DNA of 64,000 nucleotides from Metabacillus sp. B2-18 (GTDB lineage: Bacteria; Bacillota; Bacilli; Bacillales; Bacillaceae), in the NCBI RefSeq assembly GCF_021117275.1, contig NZ_CP088245.1:3695501-3759500 (forward strand), given 5' to 3'. Both the position numbers and the translations under genes were made by a program. The notes beneath the pieces are model-generated. The model was not told the origin of the DNA, made no database searches, and saw nothing but the letters and a program-made list of their open reading frames with translations. Positions 47,812 through 56,878 of the stretch are shown piece after piece. Position 1 is the first letter of the stretch. The number at the start of each line of letters is the position of its first letter.

Positions 47812-49395
47812 CTATGCCTGTTTAAGCTTTAATTCACGTTCTCTTAATACTACGCGTCGAATTTTTCCTGAAGTTGTTTTTGGTAAATCTTCAATAAATT
47901 CGATTTCTCTAGGATACTTATAAGGAGCTGTTAAATCTTTCACGTGCTGCTGAAGGGTCGATATAATCTCTGGTTCATTGGCTAATGAAGGATTTCTTAA
48001 CACAACAAATGCTTTTACAACATTTCCTCTTACCTCGTCAGGACTTGCAACAACAGCACATTCTTTCACATATGGATGTTTCACGAGAGCGTCTTCTACC
48101 TCGAAAGGTCCAATGGTATATCCTGAACTAATAATAATATCATCACTTCTACCTTCGAACCAGAAATATCCATCTTTATCCATTCGGGCACGGTCACCAG
48201 TTACATAATAATCACCTCTGAACTGCATAGCTGTTCGTTCAAAATCCTTATAATATTCTTTAAATAAAGCTGGTGTGTCTCGGTGAACCGCAATGTCTCC
48301 GACTTCCCCTACAGCACAAACTTCACTTTCATCATTAATAATCTTCACATCATTACCTGGTGTTGGTTTCCCCATTGAACCAGGCTTAATTTCCATTCCT
48401 TTTAGGACACCAACAAGTAAAGTGTTCTCTGTTTGTCCATAACCATCGCGTACTTTAACATTAAAATATTTTTGGAATGTTTCAATAACCTCTCTATTTA
48501 AAGGCTCTCCAGCAGATACAGCACTATGTAAGTTTGTAAGTGAATATTGATCTAGTTTTTCAACCTTTGCCATTAAACGATATTCAGTTGGTGTACAGCA
48601 TAAAACATTTACACTGTAATCGTCTAAAAGCTTTAAGTATTTTTCTGGATCAAACTTCCCGTGGTAGATCAATCCCGTTGCCCCGGAACCTAATACAGAT
48701 AAAAACGGACTCCAAACCCACTTTTGCCAACCAGGACCTGCAGTTGCCCAAACAACGTCATTTTCATCAATGCTTAGCCAGTTTTTTGCGGCTGTTCTTA
48801 AATGAGCAAAAGCCCACCCATGTGTATGGACAACCCCTTTAGGGTTACCTGTTGTACCAGAAGTGTAAGATATAAATGCCATACTATCTGACTTTGTTTG
48901 GACTGGTTCCATTGAGGTACTTTGCGAACATATCAATTCTTCTAACGAAGTCCAATCTTGTTTATTTCCCTCTACAACAAATTTTTTTAGGGTATGATAT
49001 TCCTTTATCTCTTTAAATTCATCTGTATAAAGCCCATAGCTTATAACGGCCTTTACATCTCCATGTGTAATTCGGTATTGTAAATCTTTTGTTTTCAGCA
49101 TTTCGGAGCTAGGAATAACAACTAACCCAGCCTTTAACGCTCCCAGATATACAGCATAGGCATCTATCACTCTAGGAATCACTACTAAAACTGTTTGTCC
49201 AGGCTTTAACCCCTGCTCTATTAAAGCGTTTCCAATCTGATTTACTCGATTTATTAATGAAAGGTAGGTAATTTCCTCTTTCTCACCTTGTTCGTTTTCC
49301 CATTTTAATGCAACTTTTGTGGAGTCTCCAGCATATTTCTCTATTTCTTCAACTAGATTATAAATTGGTGGTGCAAGAAGTTCTTCTCTTACCAT
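47812..49395 (-). CDS. ytcI: Acyl-CoA synthetase (YtcI/MbcS type)
   Basis: 527 aa. ANL adenylation enzyme: P-loop FISYTSGTTGNPKGVVHTHG, YGQTENTLLVG, the TGDRARMDKDGYFWFEGRSDD hinge (part) and the catalytic Lys in PKTTSGKIRRVVLR. Closest to acetyl/methylbutyryl-CoA synthetases; MbcS in Bacillus activates branched-chain carboxylic acids used to make anteiso fatty acids. Substrate here inferred only from synteny with ytcI. Single gene. Confidence 0.9.
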   Translation of the reverse strand: MVREELLAPPIYNLVEEIEKYAGDSTKVALKWENEQGEKEEITYLSLINRVNQIGNALIEQGLKPGQTVLVVIPRVIDAYAVYLGALKAGLVVIPSSEMLKTKDLQYRITHGDVKAVISYGLYTDEFKEIKEYHTLKKFVVEGNKQDWTSLEELICSQSTSMEPVQTKSDSMAFISYTSGTTGNPKGVVHTHGWAFAHLRTAAKNWLSIDENDVVWATAGPGWQKWVWSPFLSVLGSGATGLIYHGKFDPEKYLKLLDDYSVNVLCCTPTEYRLMAKVEKLDQYSLTNLHSAVSAGEPLNREVIETFQKYFNVKVRDGYGQTENTLLVGVLKGMEIKPGSMGKPTPGNDVKIINDESEVCAVGEVGDIAVHRDTPALFKEYYKDFERTAMQFRGDYYVTGDRARMDKDGYFWFEGRSDDIIISSGYTIGPFEVEDALVKHPYVKECAVVASPDEVRGNVVKAFVVLRNPSLANEPEIISTLQQHVKDLTAPYKYPREIEFIEDLPKTTSGKIRRVVLRERELKLKQA

Positions 49396-49555
49396 ATTTT
49401 CCCCTCCTTCATTTATACTTCATATTATACCTAATCGTCCAAAGTTTTTAAATGTTAATGAAACTTCATTATGACAGAATAAATGCGGAAATCCGACATG
49501 AAAAACTAGAAAAAAATGAAAAACAGACCCCAATAAGGCCTGTTAGAAATTTATC

Positions 49556-49699
49556 TTAGCTTTGCTCATTTGCTTGTTTAGCATTTTTGGGTTCATTTCT
49601 TCTTTTTCTTTGCTGTTTTCGGCTTTTTTGAAGTTTTTGTCGTTGTTCTCTTTCACCATCATATTCTTCTGCTATTTCTTCTCGATCATCTCTAGTCAA
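49556..49699 (-). CDS. Small highly charged protein (47 aa)
   Basis: TTG start at 49697-49699 with AGGGGTG 6 bases upstream. (M)TRDDREEIAEEYDGEREQR then a run of Lys/Arg/Gln (QKLQKSRKQQRKRRNEPKNA). No hydrophobic segment; half acidic, half basic. A longer frame reaches back into the sspA terminator and is rejected. Lies directly behind sspA, so may be sporulation linked. Family not recognised. Confidence 0.55.
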   Translation of the reverse strand: MTRDDREEIAEEYDGEREQRQKLQKSRKQQRKRRNEPKNAKQANEQS

Positions 49700-49723
49700 A
49701 TGGAACACCCCTTTTTTCACATT

Positions 49724-49749
49724 GAAAAGAGTGGGGTTTCCCCCACCCT
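49724..49749 (-). terminator. Intrinsic terminator of sspA
   Basis: Minus strand GTGGGG, GAAA tetraloop, CCCCAC, TCTTTTC. A stable GNRA-capped hairpin 20 bp after sspA. Confidence 0.88.
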
Positions 49750-49770
49750 TCGTAGCCATTATTTATTTAA

Positions 49771-49986
49771 TTATTGTTGGTAAGAACCGCTCATTTGTTG
49801 TTGAGCAAAAGAAACTAAACGTTTAGTGATTTCACCACCAACTGAACCGTTAGCGCGTGAAGTTGTTTCTGGTCCTAAGTTAACACCAAATTCAGAAGCG
49901 ATTTCATACTTCATTTGATCGATAGCTTGTGCAGCACCAGGTACAACTAGTTGGTTTGAGCTATTAGATCCACTGTTTTGTGCCAT
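49771..49986 (-). CDS. sspA: Alpha/beta-type small acid-soluble spore protein
   Basis: 71 aa from the ATG at 49984-49986 with GGAGGTGAT upstream. Binds and protects spore DNA. The two conserved blocks are present: [32 protein letters not shown] (quoted in part as [20 protein letters not shown]), which includes the GPR protease cleavage region. A candidate sigma-G promoter lies at 50009-50039. Exact paralogue letter (A, B or other) rests on synteny. Confidence 0.93.
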   Translation of the reverse strand: MAQNSGSNSSNQLVVPGAAQAIDQMKYEIASEFGVNLGPETTSRANGSVGGEITKRLVSFAQQQMSGSYQQ

Positions 49987-50008
49987 GTGTATCACCTCCT
50001 TGTGAGTA

Positions 50009-50039
50009 TAGAATGTGTAAATACACATGGCTTCATTCA
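50009..50039 (-). promoter_or_regulatory. Candidate sigma-G promoter of sspA
   Basis: Minus strand TGAATG (50034-50039), 18-bp spacer, CATTCTA (50009-50015). Close to the forespore consensus TGMATA/CATACTA. Fits the known forespore expression of sspA. Confidence 0.5.
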
Positions 50040-50104
50040 TTATTTCAGTTGGTAATTCTTCACAAATAAGTGAAGTTTACAACACTAAAACTATAGTCTA
50101 AATT

Positions 50105-51304
50105 TTAAAATAAAGATTCAAAATCAGCTTCTTTCTCTTTTGCAATAGTTAATACTTCTATGTTAGAAACGGCTTCATCTACAAGTTCATCAAAATCAAC
50201 GAAGCTTTCAAATCTAGATACTTTTTCTACCTTAGGTCTTGTTTTAGGATTTGCTGGAGTGAAAATTGTACAACAATCCTCATATGGACGGATAGAGATA
50301 TCATGTGTTCCAATTTCTTTTGCAATTGAAATGATTTCTGTCTTATCCATTGTAATCAATGGTCTTAAAATAGGTGTATTTGTTACATCGTTGATCGCAA
50401 CCATGCTTTCCAATGTTTGACTAGCCACTTGTCCAAGACTTTCTCCAGTAATTAACGCCAAGCCCTGTTGTTTTTCGCGAAGCTTGTCAGCTATTTTTAG
50501 CATCATTCTTCTTGTTGACGTCATTGTATAATTTTCTGGTACCTGCTCTTGAATTTTTTCTTGAATCTTTGTAAACGGCACAATATGTAAAGTAATTTTC
50601 CCCCCAAAGGAAGTTAGCTCTCTTGTTAAATCAATTACTTTTTGTTTAGCACGGTCACTCGTGTATGGGGGACTGAAGAAGTGAATAACCTCAAGCTCAA
50701 CCCCTCTTTTTAATGAAAGAAAACCAGCAACTGGACTATCTATACCTCCTGATAGCAAAAGGACCGCTTTTCCACCAGATCCAACTGGTAACCCCCCTGC
50801 TCCTTTATAGTCAAAACATGTTATATAGGTTGCTTCAGATCGTACTTCAACGCGAACATTAATCATTGGATTTTTAACATCAACGGTTAAGTCATTTGTA
50901 TTAACTAAAATATGACTTCCTACTTGATAATTTAACTCATTAGTATCAAGAGGAAATTGCTTATCTGCCCGCTTAGCCGTTACTTTAAAAGTATCATTAG
51001 GCTGGTATAGACTTTCGATCGCTTTTAATGCCATTTCCTTAATATGTGATATCTCACTTTTACATTTAATTGCTAAACTAAATGATTGAATTCCGAATAT
51101 AAGTTTAAGCTTTTCAACTATTTCCTCGTGTTTTTCTCCATTTAAATGCAGATAGAGTCGATCTCTTGTTGCTTCATATGTTAAGTTTGGAAAATCCATT
51201 AAAACTTCTCTAATATTTCTTTTTAATCGATCAACAAACTTTCTTCGATTTCTCCCTTTAGTAGATATTTCCCCAAAACGAATTAATATGTGATCAAATT
51301 CCAT
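50105..51304 (-). CDS. thiI: ThiI, tRNA 4-thiouridine synthase
   Basis: 399 aa. N-terminal ferredoxin-like/THUMP domain (about 1-165) and PP-loop ATPase domain starting LLSGGIDSPVAGFLSLKRG, with C-terminal CTIFTPANPKTRP. No rhodanese extension, the short Bacillus form, which takes sulfur from the adjacent cysteine desulfurase. Five bp downstream of nifZ, so they are coupled. Confidence 0.95.
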   Translation of the reverse strand: MEFDHILIRFGEISTKGRNRRKFVDRLKRNIREVLMDFPNLTYEATRDRLYLHLNGEKHEEIVEKLKLIFGIQSFSLAIKCKSEISHIKEMALKAIESLYQPNDTFKVTAKRADKQFPLDTNELNYQVGSHILVNTNDLTVDVKNPMINVRVEVRSEATYITCFDYKGAGGLPVGSGGKAVLLLSGGIDSPVAGFLSLKRGVELEVIHFFSPPYTSDRAKQKVIDLTRELTSFGGKITLHIVPFTKIQEKIQEQVPENYTMTSTRRMMLKIADKLREKQQGLALITGESLGQVASQTLESMVAINDVTNTPILRPLITMDKTEIISIAKEIGTHDISIRPYEDCCTIFTPANPKTRPKVEKVSRFESFVDFDELVDEAVSNIEVLTIAKEKEADFESLF

Positions 51305-51309
51305 ATATC

Positions 51310-52455
51310 CTACCTCATTACCTTGGTTAATTTTTCCTTACCTTTTAATAGCACTTTAATAAACGGTTCGATGATTTCTTCATTATCATCTAACGATAAA
51401 CTGACTCTTATTGCAGATTTGGCAATACTGTCATGTTTTCCCATTACTAAAAGAGCCTTGCTCATCTTTTTATCTCTTGAAGAACATGCAGATGTAGTTG
51501 AAACATAAATATTGTTTTCTCCAAGAAAATGAATGAGTACTTCAGCTTTTAAGCCTGGTACTGAGAAATTTAGTATATGTGGTGCAGAATGATTTCGTGG
51601 AGTATTTATCTCAACACCATCTATTTTTGATAATTCAAGCATAAGTTTATCTCGTGTAATTTTTACTTGTTTTAGTTGTTTTCCTGCTTTTTCTGTTGAC
51701 AGCCTTAGAGCCTTTGCCAAAGCTACATTTCCAGCAAGACTTTCCGTTCCAGATCTAACATTGAGTTCTTGTGCACCACCAGAAAAAAGTGGAGCAAGTT
51801 CTACACCTTTGCGTACAAATAAAACACCTGTTCCATTCAAGCTATGAAATTTATGTCCTGAGATTGTACATAAATCAATTTTAGCTTTATTAAAATCAAG
51901 TGGGACCTTTGTTATTCCTTGAACATGATCAACATGAAAAAGCGCATTTGAATATTCTTTTATCATATGACCAATTTCTTCAATTGGCTGAATGGTGCCA
52001 ATTTCATTATGAACATGCATAATAGAAACCAAAATGGTATCTTTTCTTAACGCCTTCTTAACATCTTCGGAAGAAACTCTACCATTCTGATCAACAGGAA
52101 GGTATGTCACGTTAAAGTTATGTACCTCCTCTAGTTGTTTAAATGATTCCAACACTGACGGATGCTCGATAGCAGATGTTATAAGATGTTTTCCTTTATG
52201 ATTAGTAGAAAAAGCTGCTCCTTTTATAGCAAGATTGTTTCCTTCTGTACCACCCGAAGTAAAAATTATCTCTTCCGGTAAAACTCCTAGCAGTCCGGCA
52301 ACCTGTTGTCTGGATTGACTTAACAATCTTTCTGCTTCACTACCAAGCTTATGAATGGAAGAAGGATTTGCAAAGTAATCTTTGGCAACTTTCATATAAG
52401 TTGCCAAAACTTCATCATATGGTTTTGTTGTGGCACTGTTGTCTAAATACAACAT
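51310..52455 (-). CDS. nifZ: Cysteine desulfurase (NifZ/IscS-like) for tRNA thiolation
   Basis: 381 aa class V aminotransferase. MLYLDNSATTKPYDEV, PLP Lys in TISGHKFHSLNGTG, active Cys in STTSACSSRDKKMSKAL. In B. subtilis the protein encoded next to thiI delivers sulfur to ThiI for 4-thiouridine at tRNA position 8. The two-gene arrangement with thiI supports the same role here. Confidence 0.93.
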   Translation of the reverse strand: MLYLDNSATTKPYDEVLATYMKVAKDYFANPSSIHKLGSEAERLLSQSRQQVAGLLGVLPEEIIFTSGGTEGNNLAIKGAAFSTNHKGKHLITSAIEHPSVLESFKQLEEVHNFNVTYLPVDQNGRVSSEDVKKALRKDTILVSIMHVHNEIGTIQPIEEIGHMIKEYSNALFHVDHVQGITKVPLDFNKAKIDLCTISGHKFHSLNGTGVLFVRKGVELAPLFSGGAQELNVRSGTESLAGNVALAKALRLSTEKAGKQLKQVKITRDKLMLELSKIDGVEINTPRNHSAPHILNFSVPGLKAEVLIHFLGENNIYVSTTSACSSRDKKMSKALLVMGKHDSIAKSAIRVSLSLDDNEEIIEPFIKVLLKGKEKLTKVMR

Positions 52456-52618
52456 TTTGCTTCCTCCAAATTGCTATGTTTATATGTTAATTTTATAAAT
52501 GAGTTGAATTCATAATAAATGATTCAAGCAATTAGTTTTATCAATGTGTAATCATAACATATTGAGACTGCAAAGAAAAACAATTCAACAATTACGTAAT
52601 CGTTCGCATTTCCTAAAT

Positions 52619-52680
52619 AAAAAAATGATAGGAAGAACTAAGTTCCACTATTTCGAAACTTGGTTCCTCTTATCATTTTA
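52619..52680 (-). terminator. Intrinsic terminator of ezrA, overlapping its stop
   Basis: Long hairpin on the minus strand: AAAATGATA-AGAGGAAC-AAGTT pairs with AACTT-GTTCTTCC-TATCATTTT, then TTT. The 5' arm begins at the ezrA stop region. Confidence 0.85.
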
Positions 52681-54387
52681 CTTATAGGATATTGTTTTAT
52701 CTTGTTCATCTATTAGTTCCCGAATTTTTTCGAAGGAACCAGGTTCTACTTGCTCTAGTGCTGCAGCTGCAACGTTTAAAGCCTCATTGTAATCATTATG
52801 TCTAAACAATTCTTCAGCCTGCTTAAATTTTGTCGCAAGTTGCTGATTACGGCTTCGATATCTGTTTCCATACTGGATGATTTGCTCTACTAGGTATACC
52901 TCTTCAATGAGATCGTCCCCAGTTTCTTTTAAAGACTTAACTGATTGAATAGCCTCTGATAGTAACTCATTAACAATCACCATATTAAGTGGGATTTCAT
53001 CCAATTTCGTTGTTACCTTTAGAACGTCCCGTTTAGCCTTTTCTATTAATTCAAGAAACTCAACAGGCAGACCAGGTACATTACTTTGTTGTACCGATCT
53101 TGTTGTATCAAGAAGCAGTCTTTTTAATTGATTTAAGCTATCTCTTGCTTGAAGCTCATCACTTCTAAGAGTTTGAAGCATTTCACGGTATTGATTATGT
53201 TCTTCTAATAACTGCTTTATTTGTTTATCAATGTCTTCAAGATCTTCTTTTACGATGGAATGAGCCACTTGGTCATTTAATAAGTTCTGTTGAATATGTG
53301 CAAATTTCTTCTCAACCTGTAATATCTGCTTTTCAATTAGCTTTTGTTTATCTAATTCAGTCGTTGAAAGTTGATAACTCTGTTTAACAAGCTCTGTTTC
53401 TTCAACAGTAGCTTCTTTTTGTTCTGATAGTTCAACTAATTGATCATGTATTTGATCTTTCACTTTTTTAACAAACTGATTAGCCTCAACTTCTTTTTCT
53501 AATAAATCATATAAGTTATCAATAGATTCCTGAATGAATTGCAAGCCATCCTGTACATCATCAAGATCAGCTTCTTCTAGTTTCTTTTTGAACTTTTCTA
53601 GCTGATTGTTTATCTTCTCAATTTCTAAATCTAATTGAATATGCTCTAAATAGTAGCCTGATGCTACCATTTCCTTGTATCCTTCTTTTAGTTCATTTAC
53701 TAAGTTTGGAATTGTCACTGAGCATTCCGTCAATAATTTAGGAAGTTCATTCATTTTTTCTTGTAGAACATCAAGGTCCATTTTTAGCTTAACTAACACT
53801 TCTCTAGCTACTAAATAATTTCCCTGTTCAGTTTCAGTATCAAATTGTTTAAGTGAATCTGTTATTTCAGTTAAGGCGTCATCTAATTTACGATGTGCTT
53901 TACCAAACTGATGACTATGAGCTAATAAGGTCTTTTTAACTCGTTTATACTGGTCTTTTACTTCTTCACCTTCAACTGTATTTTTCTCTTCACTCGTAAC
54001 AAGCTCATTAATTTCTTCAATAATCTTATCGATATTTTCATTTACAGTTAAAAGGACAGTGTCAATATGTTGTAAAACACCTTGTGACTTTTTAAATCGA
54101 TATTTATCAGCGAAATCCTCGGCATCAAAAAGTAACTCTTCTACTTCAGGAAGTTGAGTTGTAATAATCTCATCCCACTCAGCTCTCCATTGTTCAAACA
54201 ATTCTTCTGCTTGTCCAACCATTTTCAACTCTTTTACTTTCGATAACTCATCGATAATTGAGCGATTCATAATTTCAATCTTACGTGCCTCTAGACGATC
54301 AACCTCTTTATATATTTTTCTTCTAAACATGTATCCCGCACCAAATACAATACATATCAGAAGGACAATTCCAATTAAAACTTCCAT
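52678..54387 (-). CDS. ezrA: EzrA, septation ring formation regulator
   Basis: 569 aa from the ATG at 54385-54387 (GAGGGGG upstream); a longer frame adds an unlikely leader. N-terminal membrane anchor (MEVLIGIVLLICIVFGAGYM) then five spectrin-like coiled-coil repeats, very rich in Glu, Lys and Leu. C-terminal NDYNEALNVAAAALEQVEPG is the conserved QNR-type patch of the family. EzrA restrains FtsZ ring assembly and shuttles PBP1. A promoter with TTGAAT and TAGAAT lies 220 bp upstream. Confidence 0.95.
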   Translation of the reverse strand: MEVLIGIVLLICIVFGAGYMFRRKIYKEVDRLEARKIEIMNRSIIDELSKVKELKMVGQAEELFEQWRAEWDEIITTQLPEVEELLFDAEDFADKYRFKKSQGVLQHIDTVLLTVNENIDKIIEEINELVTSEEKNTVEGEEVKDQYKRVKKTLLAHSHQFGKAHRKLDDALTEITDSLKQFDTETEQGNYLVAREVLVKLKMDLDVLQEKMNELPKLLTECSVTIPNLVNELKEGYKEMVASGYYLEHIQLDLEIEKINNQLEKFKKKLEEADLDDVQDGLQFIQESIDNLYDLLEKEVEANQFVKKVKDQIHDQLVELSEQKEATVEETELVKQSYQLSTTELDKQKLIEKQILQVEKKFAHIQQNLLNDQVAHSIVKEDLEDIDKQIKQLLEEHNQYREMLQTLRSDELQARDSLNQLKRLLLDTTRSVQQSNVPGLPVEFLELIEKAKRDVLKVTTKLDEIPLNMVIVNELLSEAIQSVKSLKETGDDLIEEVYLVEQIIQYGNRYRSRNQQLATKFKQAEELFRHNDYNEALNVAAAALEQVEPGSFEKIRELIDEQDKTISYK

Positions 54388-54802
54388 AGTTGGCCCCCTC
54401 GTACTACACAAAATCCTCATGACAGGGAAGAGTTCCCGGATGATGTACATCTTTCAACATCATGCTGATAAGCGTTATTAAGTATCTATTTATTTTTTCG
54501 TATGTTGAATATGTTTATTGTTGTTAATTAGTATTGTTCTCTTTAGAGTCTCCTTTTTTAACATACAATTAACAAGCTATTAAAAATCCTTAAAAAATCA
54601 TATATATTCTAAGACTTTGTTAATGTTAATTCAATGTATTTATGATACCATGTAAACGACATTTTTTGACCACAAATTTTAAATTTTTTACATTATTTGT
54701 CCAGTTATGATGAAAGGGCATCTATATCTTTAATAAACAGGCTGAAACGTGTAACTTGATGACAAGATAAATTTTATGGTTACAGCAAAAGGGGGAGAAA
54801 AT
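54388..54802. other. Divergent regulatory region between ezrA and hisJ
   Basis: 415 bp with no gene. Contains the ezrA promoter candidate (54606-54634). For hisJ no clear promoter was found. The rest is AT-rich. Confidence 0.55.
54606..54634 (-). promoter_or_regulatory. Sigma-A promoter candidate of ezrA
   Basis: Minus strand TTGAAT (54629-54634), 17-bp spacer, TAGAAT (54606-54611). The leader would be about 210 nt. Confidence 0.5.
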
Positions 54803-55615
54803 ATGCCGCTAAAGAAGGATGGACATGTTCACACACCATTTTGTCCACATGGATCAACTGATGAACTGGAGTTATATATTAAACAGGCTATAAAAGAGGG
54901 GTTTAACTGCCTGACATTTACTGAACACGCTCCACTTCCAAAAGGCTTTAAAGATCCAACACCACAAGAAGATAGTGCCATGAAACTAGAAGAACTTGGC
55001 GATTATTTTGAAAGTATCCTTTTATTAAAAGAAAGATATCAAACTTCAATTACCATTAATGTTGGTTTGGAAATTGACTATATAAGAGATTATGAAAAAG
55101 AAACTACTAATTTTTTAAATGAGTATGGAAAATACTTAGATGATAGTATTTTATCTGTTCACTTTTTAAAGATAAAAGATCAATATTATTGTATGGATTT
55201 TGATGATAAAACCTTTAATGAAATGATTGTCGAAACAGGTTCATTAAAAGTACTACATGAAACCTATTACAATGAAGTTCTTCACTCAATTAATAGTGAT
55301 TTAGGAAACTATAAACCAAAAAGAATTGGCCACATAACGCTTGTAAACAAATTCCAAAAACTGTTCCCTGTTACCTTCTCAAATGAAAAATGGATACTTG
55401 ATATTTTAACTTTAATTAAAGAAAAAAACATGGAAATAGATTATAATGTAGCAGGATTAAGAAAAGAATATTGTGGTGAAATCTACCCTAATGATGAAAT
55501 TGCAAAAATTGCAATAAAACAAGAAATCCCTCTCATCTATGGGTCAGATGCCCACAGCGCTAGGGATGTTGGAAAGAACTATAAATATTTTGAGCAGTTA
55601 TCGAATAGCAAGTAG
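54803..55615 (+). CDS. hisJ: Histidinol-phosphatase, PHP family
   Basis: 270 aa from the ATG at 54803 (GGGGGAG upstream). Dephosphorylates histidinol phosphate in histidine synthesis. PHP metal motifs: KKDGHVHTPFCPHGS (HxH), TFTEHAPLP, GLEIDYI, SVHFLK and YGSDAHSARDVG. No other his gene is nearby, as in B. subtilis. Its last 18 bp overlap the convergent refZ 3' end. Confidence 0.9.
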   Translation: MPLKKDGHVHTPFCPHGSTDELELYIKQAIKEGFNCLTFTEHAPLPKGFKDPTPQEDSAMKLEELGDYFESILLLKERYQTSITINVGLEIDYIRDYEKETTNFLNEYGKYLDDSILSVHFLKIKDQYYCMDFDDKTFNEMIVETGSLKVLHETYYNEVLHSINSDLGNYKPKRIGHITLVNKFQKLFPVTFSNEKWILDILTLIKEKNMEIDYNVAGLRKEYCGEIYPNDEIAKIAIKQEIPLIYGSDAHSARDVGKNYKYFEQLSNSK

Positions 55616-56254
55616 ATTACGATCTTGTGAGAACTTGTCTACTAACAAAGAATTTAGCCATAATTTCAACTCTTTATAATACTGATGCACAAAGTATGCT
55701 TCGTGAGGTTGAATATGAAGGACTTCACTCATGTATTGTGGCTGTAAATACGGCATATGCAATAAACTTCTTAGTTGGATGATTAAATGCGGGATAAATC
55801 CCTTACGAAAATGTCCTTCCTCGATCCCTTGTTCTAATAGTGACTTAATGTAATATTTTTCTTTGGTTAAATAGGTTGTCATCACCTCACGATTTAAAAC
55901 AGAGTCTACTGTCACTTCACGATACACTAATCGAGAAAGTTGACGGTTTTCATGCTGATAATGCAATAAATCTAAAATCATTTTACTAAGCACATCATGG
56001 GTGTTTCCATATTGTATATGTGAGTAATTTTCTTCAATGATTTTAAGATAACCTTCATAATAATGTGATACAAGATATTCAAGAAGTCCACCTTTTCCTT
56101 TAAAATAATATGAAATGTGGGCAACATTCACATTGGCTCTATTGGCTATCTCTCTTACAGAGGTACCTGTAAATCCCTTAGAGTTAAATAAGTAAATGGC
56201 AGCATCAAGTATCTTTTGTTTTGTATCACGGGAGTTTGTTTGAGTCATAGTCAT
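55598..56254 (-). CDS. refZ: RefZ (YttP), TetR-family regulator of FtsZ placement in sporulation
   Basis: 218 aa. N-terminal TetR helix-turn-helix: KQKILDAAIYLFNSKGFTGTSVREIANRANVNVAHISYYF (quoted in part as TSVREIANRANVNVAHISYY). In B. subtilis RefZ binds DNA motifs near the origin and affects FtsZ ring position and forespore chromosome capture. GGAGGTG precedes the ATG. Assigned from the neighbours (hisJ, ytsP, ytrP) and length. It overlaps hisJ convergently. Confidence 0.85.
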   Translation of the reverse strand: MTMTQTNSRDTKQKILDAAIYLFNSKGFTGTSVREIANRANVNVAHISYYFKGKGGLLEYLVSHYYEGYLKIIEENYSHIQYGNTHDVLSKMILDLLHYQHENRQLSRLVYREVTVDSVLNREVMTTYLTKEKYYIKSLLEQGIEEGHFRKGFIPHLIIQLRSLLHMPYLQPQYMSEVLHIQPHEAYFVHQYYKELKLWLNSLLVDKFSQDRNLLAIR

Positions 56255-56368
56255 TACACCTCCTATTCATATATAATATCTTCAATCATTTAGTATCAAA
56301 CTCCTTTATGATTCGCTCGACAAAGTTCTTCATCATAAGGGAAATTTATCAAAAGGTAGGTAATTTAG

Positions 56369-56848
56369 ATGTTTCATGTCGAAAAATACAATGGTAAAAA
56401 GTCAGATCAATATTCATTGGTCATAAATCAATTAAAAGCTTTACTAGAGGGGGAAGAAGATCGAATTGCTAATTTAGCAAACGCTTCGGCTCTTTTAAAT
56501 CAATTTTTAGATAACATAAATTGGGTTGGATTTTACTTAATGAAGGAAGGTCAACTTGTATTAGGGCCTTTCCAAGGATTACCTGCATGCGTTCGAATTC
56601 CTGTAGGAAAAGGTGTTTGTGGTACAGCTGCAGCTAATAAAAAAACAGAGCGAATTGCAGATGTTCATCAGTTCCCGGGACACATTGCATGTGATGCAGC
56701 GTCTAATTCAGAGATTGTTGTTCCTCTGCTCGTTGACGGTGAAGTAATTGGCGTGTTGGATATTGACAGCCCAATAAAAGATCGATTCAATGAAGAAGAC
56801 CAAGTGTTTTTAGAAAACTTTGTAGATGTTTTGGTTCAATATATGTAA
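56369..56848 (+). CDS. ytsP: Free methionine-(R)-sulfoxide reductase, GAF domain
   Basis: 159 aa GAF domain. Reduces free methionine-R-sulfoxide. Three catalytic-region cysteines are seen: LPACVRIP, GVCGTAAANKKT, and HIACDAASNSEIVVPL. Start ATG at 56369 with AAAGGTAGG upstream. It is convergent with the diguanylate cyclase gene, sharing a terminator, as in B. subtilis ytsP-ytrP. Confidence 0.92.
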   Translation: MFHVEKYNGKKSDQYSLVINQLKALLEGEEDRIANLANASALLNQFLDNINWVGFYLMKEGQLVLGPFQGLPACVRIPVGKGVCGTAAANKKTERIADVHQFPGHIACDAASNSEIVVPLLVDGEVIGVLDIDSPIKDRFNEEDQVFLENFVDVLVQYM

Positions 56849-56878
56849 AAAAGGTGAGCTACTTAGCTCACCTTTTTT
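56847..56878. terminator. Bidirectional terminator between ytsP and dgcP
   Basis: AAAAAAGGTGAGCT, loop ACTT, AGCTCACCTTTTTT. Perfect; overlaps both stop regions. Confidence 0.94.

Noticed and set aside
54476..54492. cre-like AAGCGTTA (as TGATAAGCGTTATTA) between ezrA and hisJ
   Set aside because: Only about 10 of 14 consensus positions match, and neither neighbour is a typical CcpA target.
55598..55615. Frameshift in hisJ or refZ at their overlap
   Set aside because: The convergent 18-bp overlap leaves both frames at normal length.
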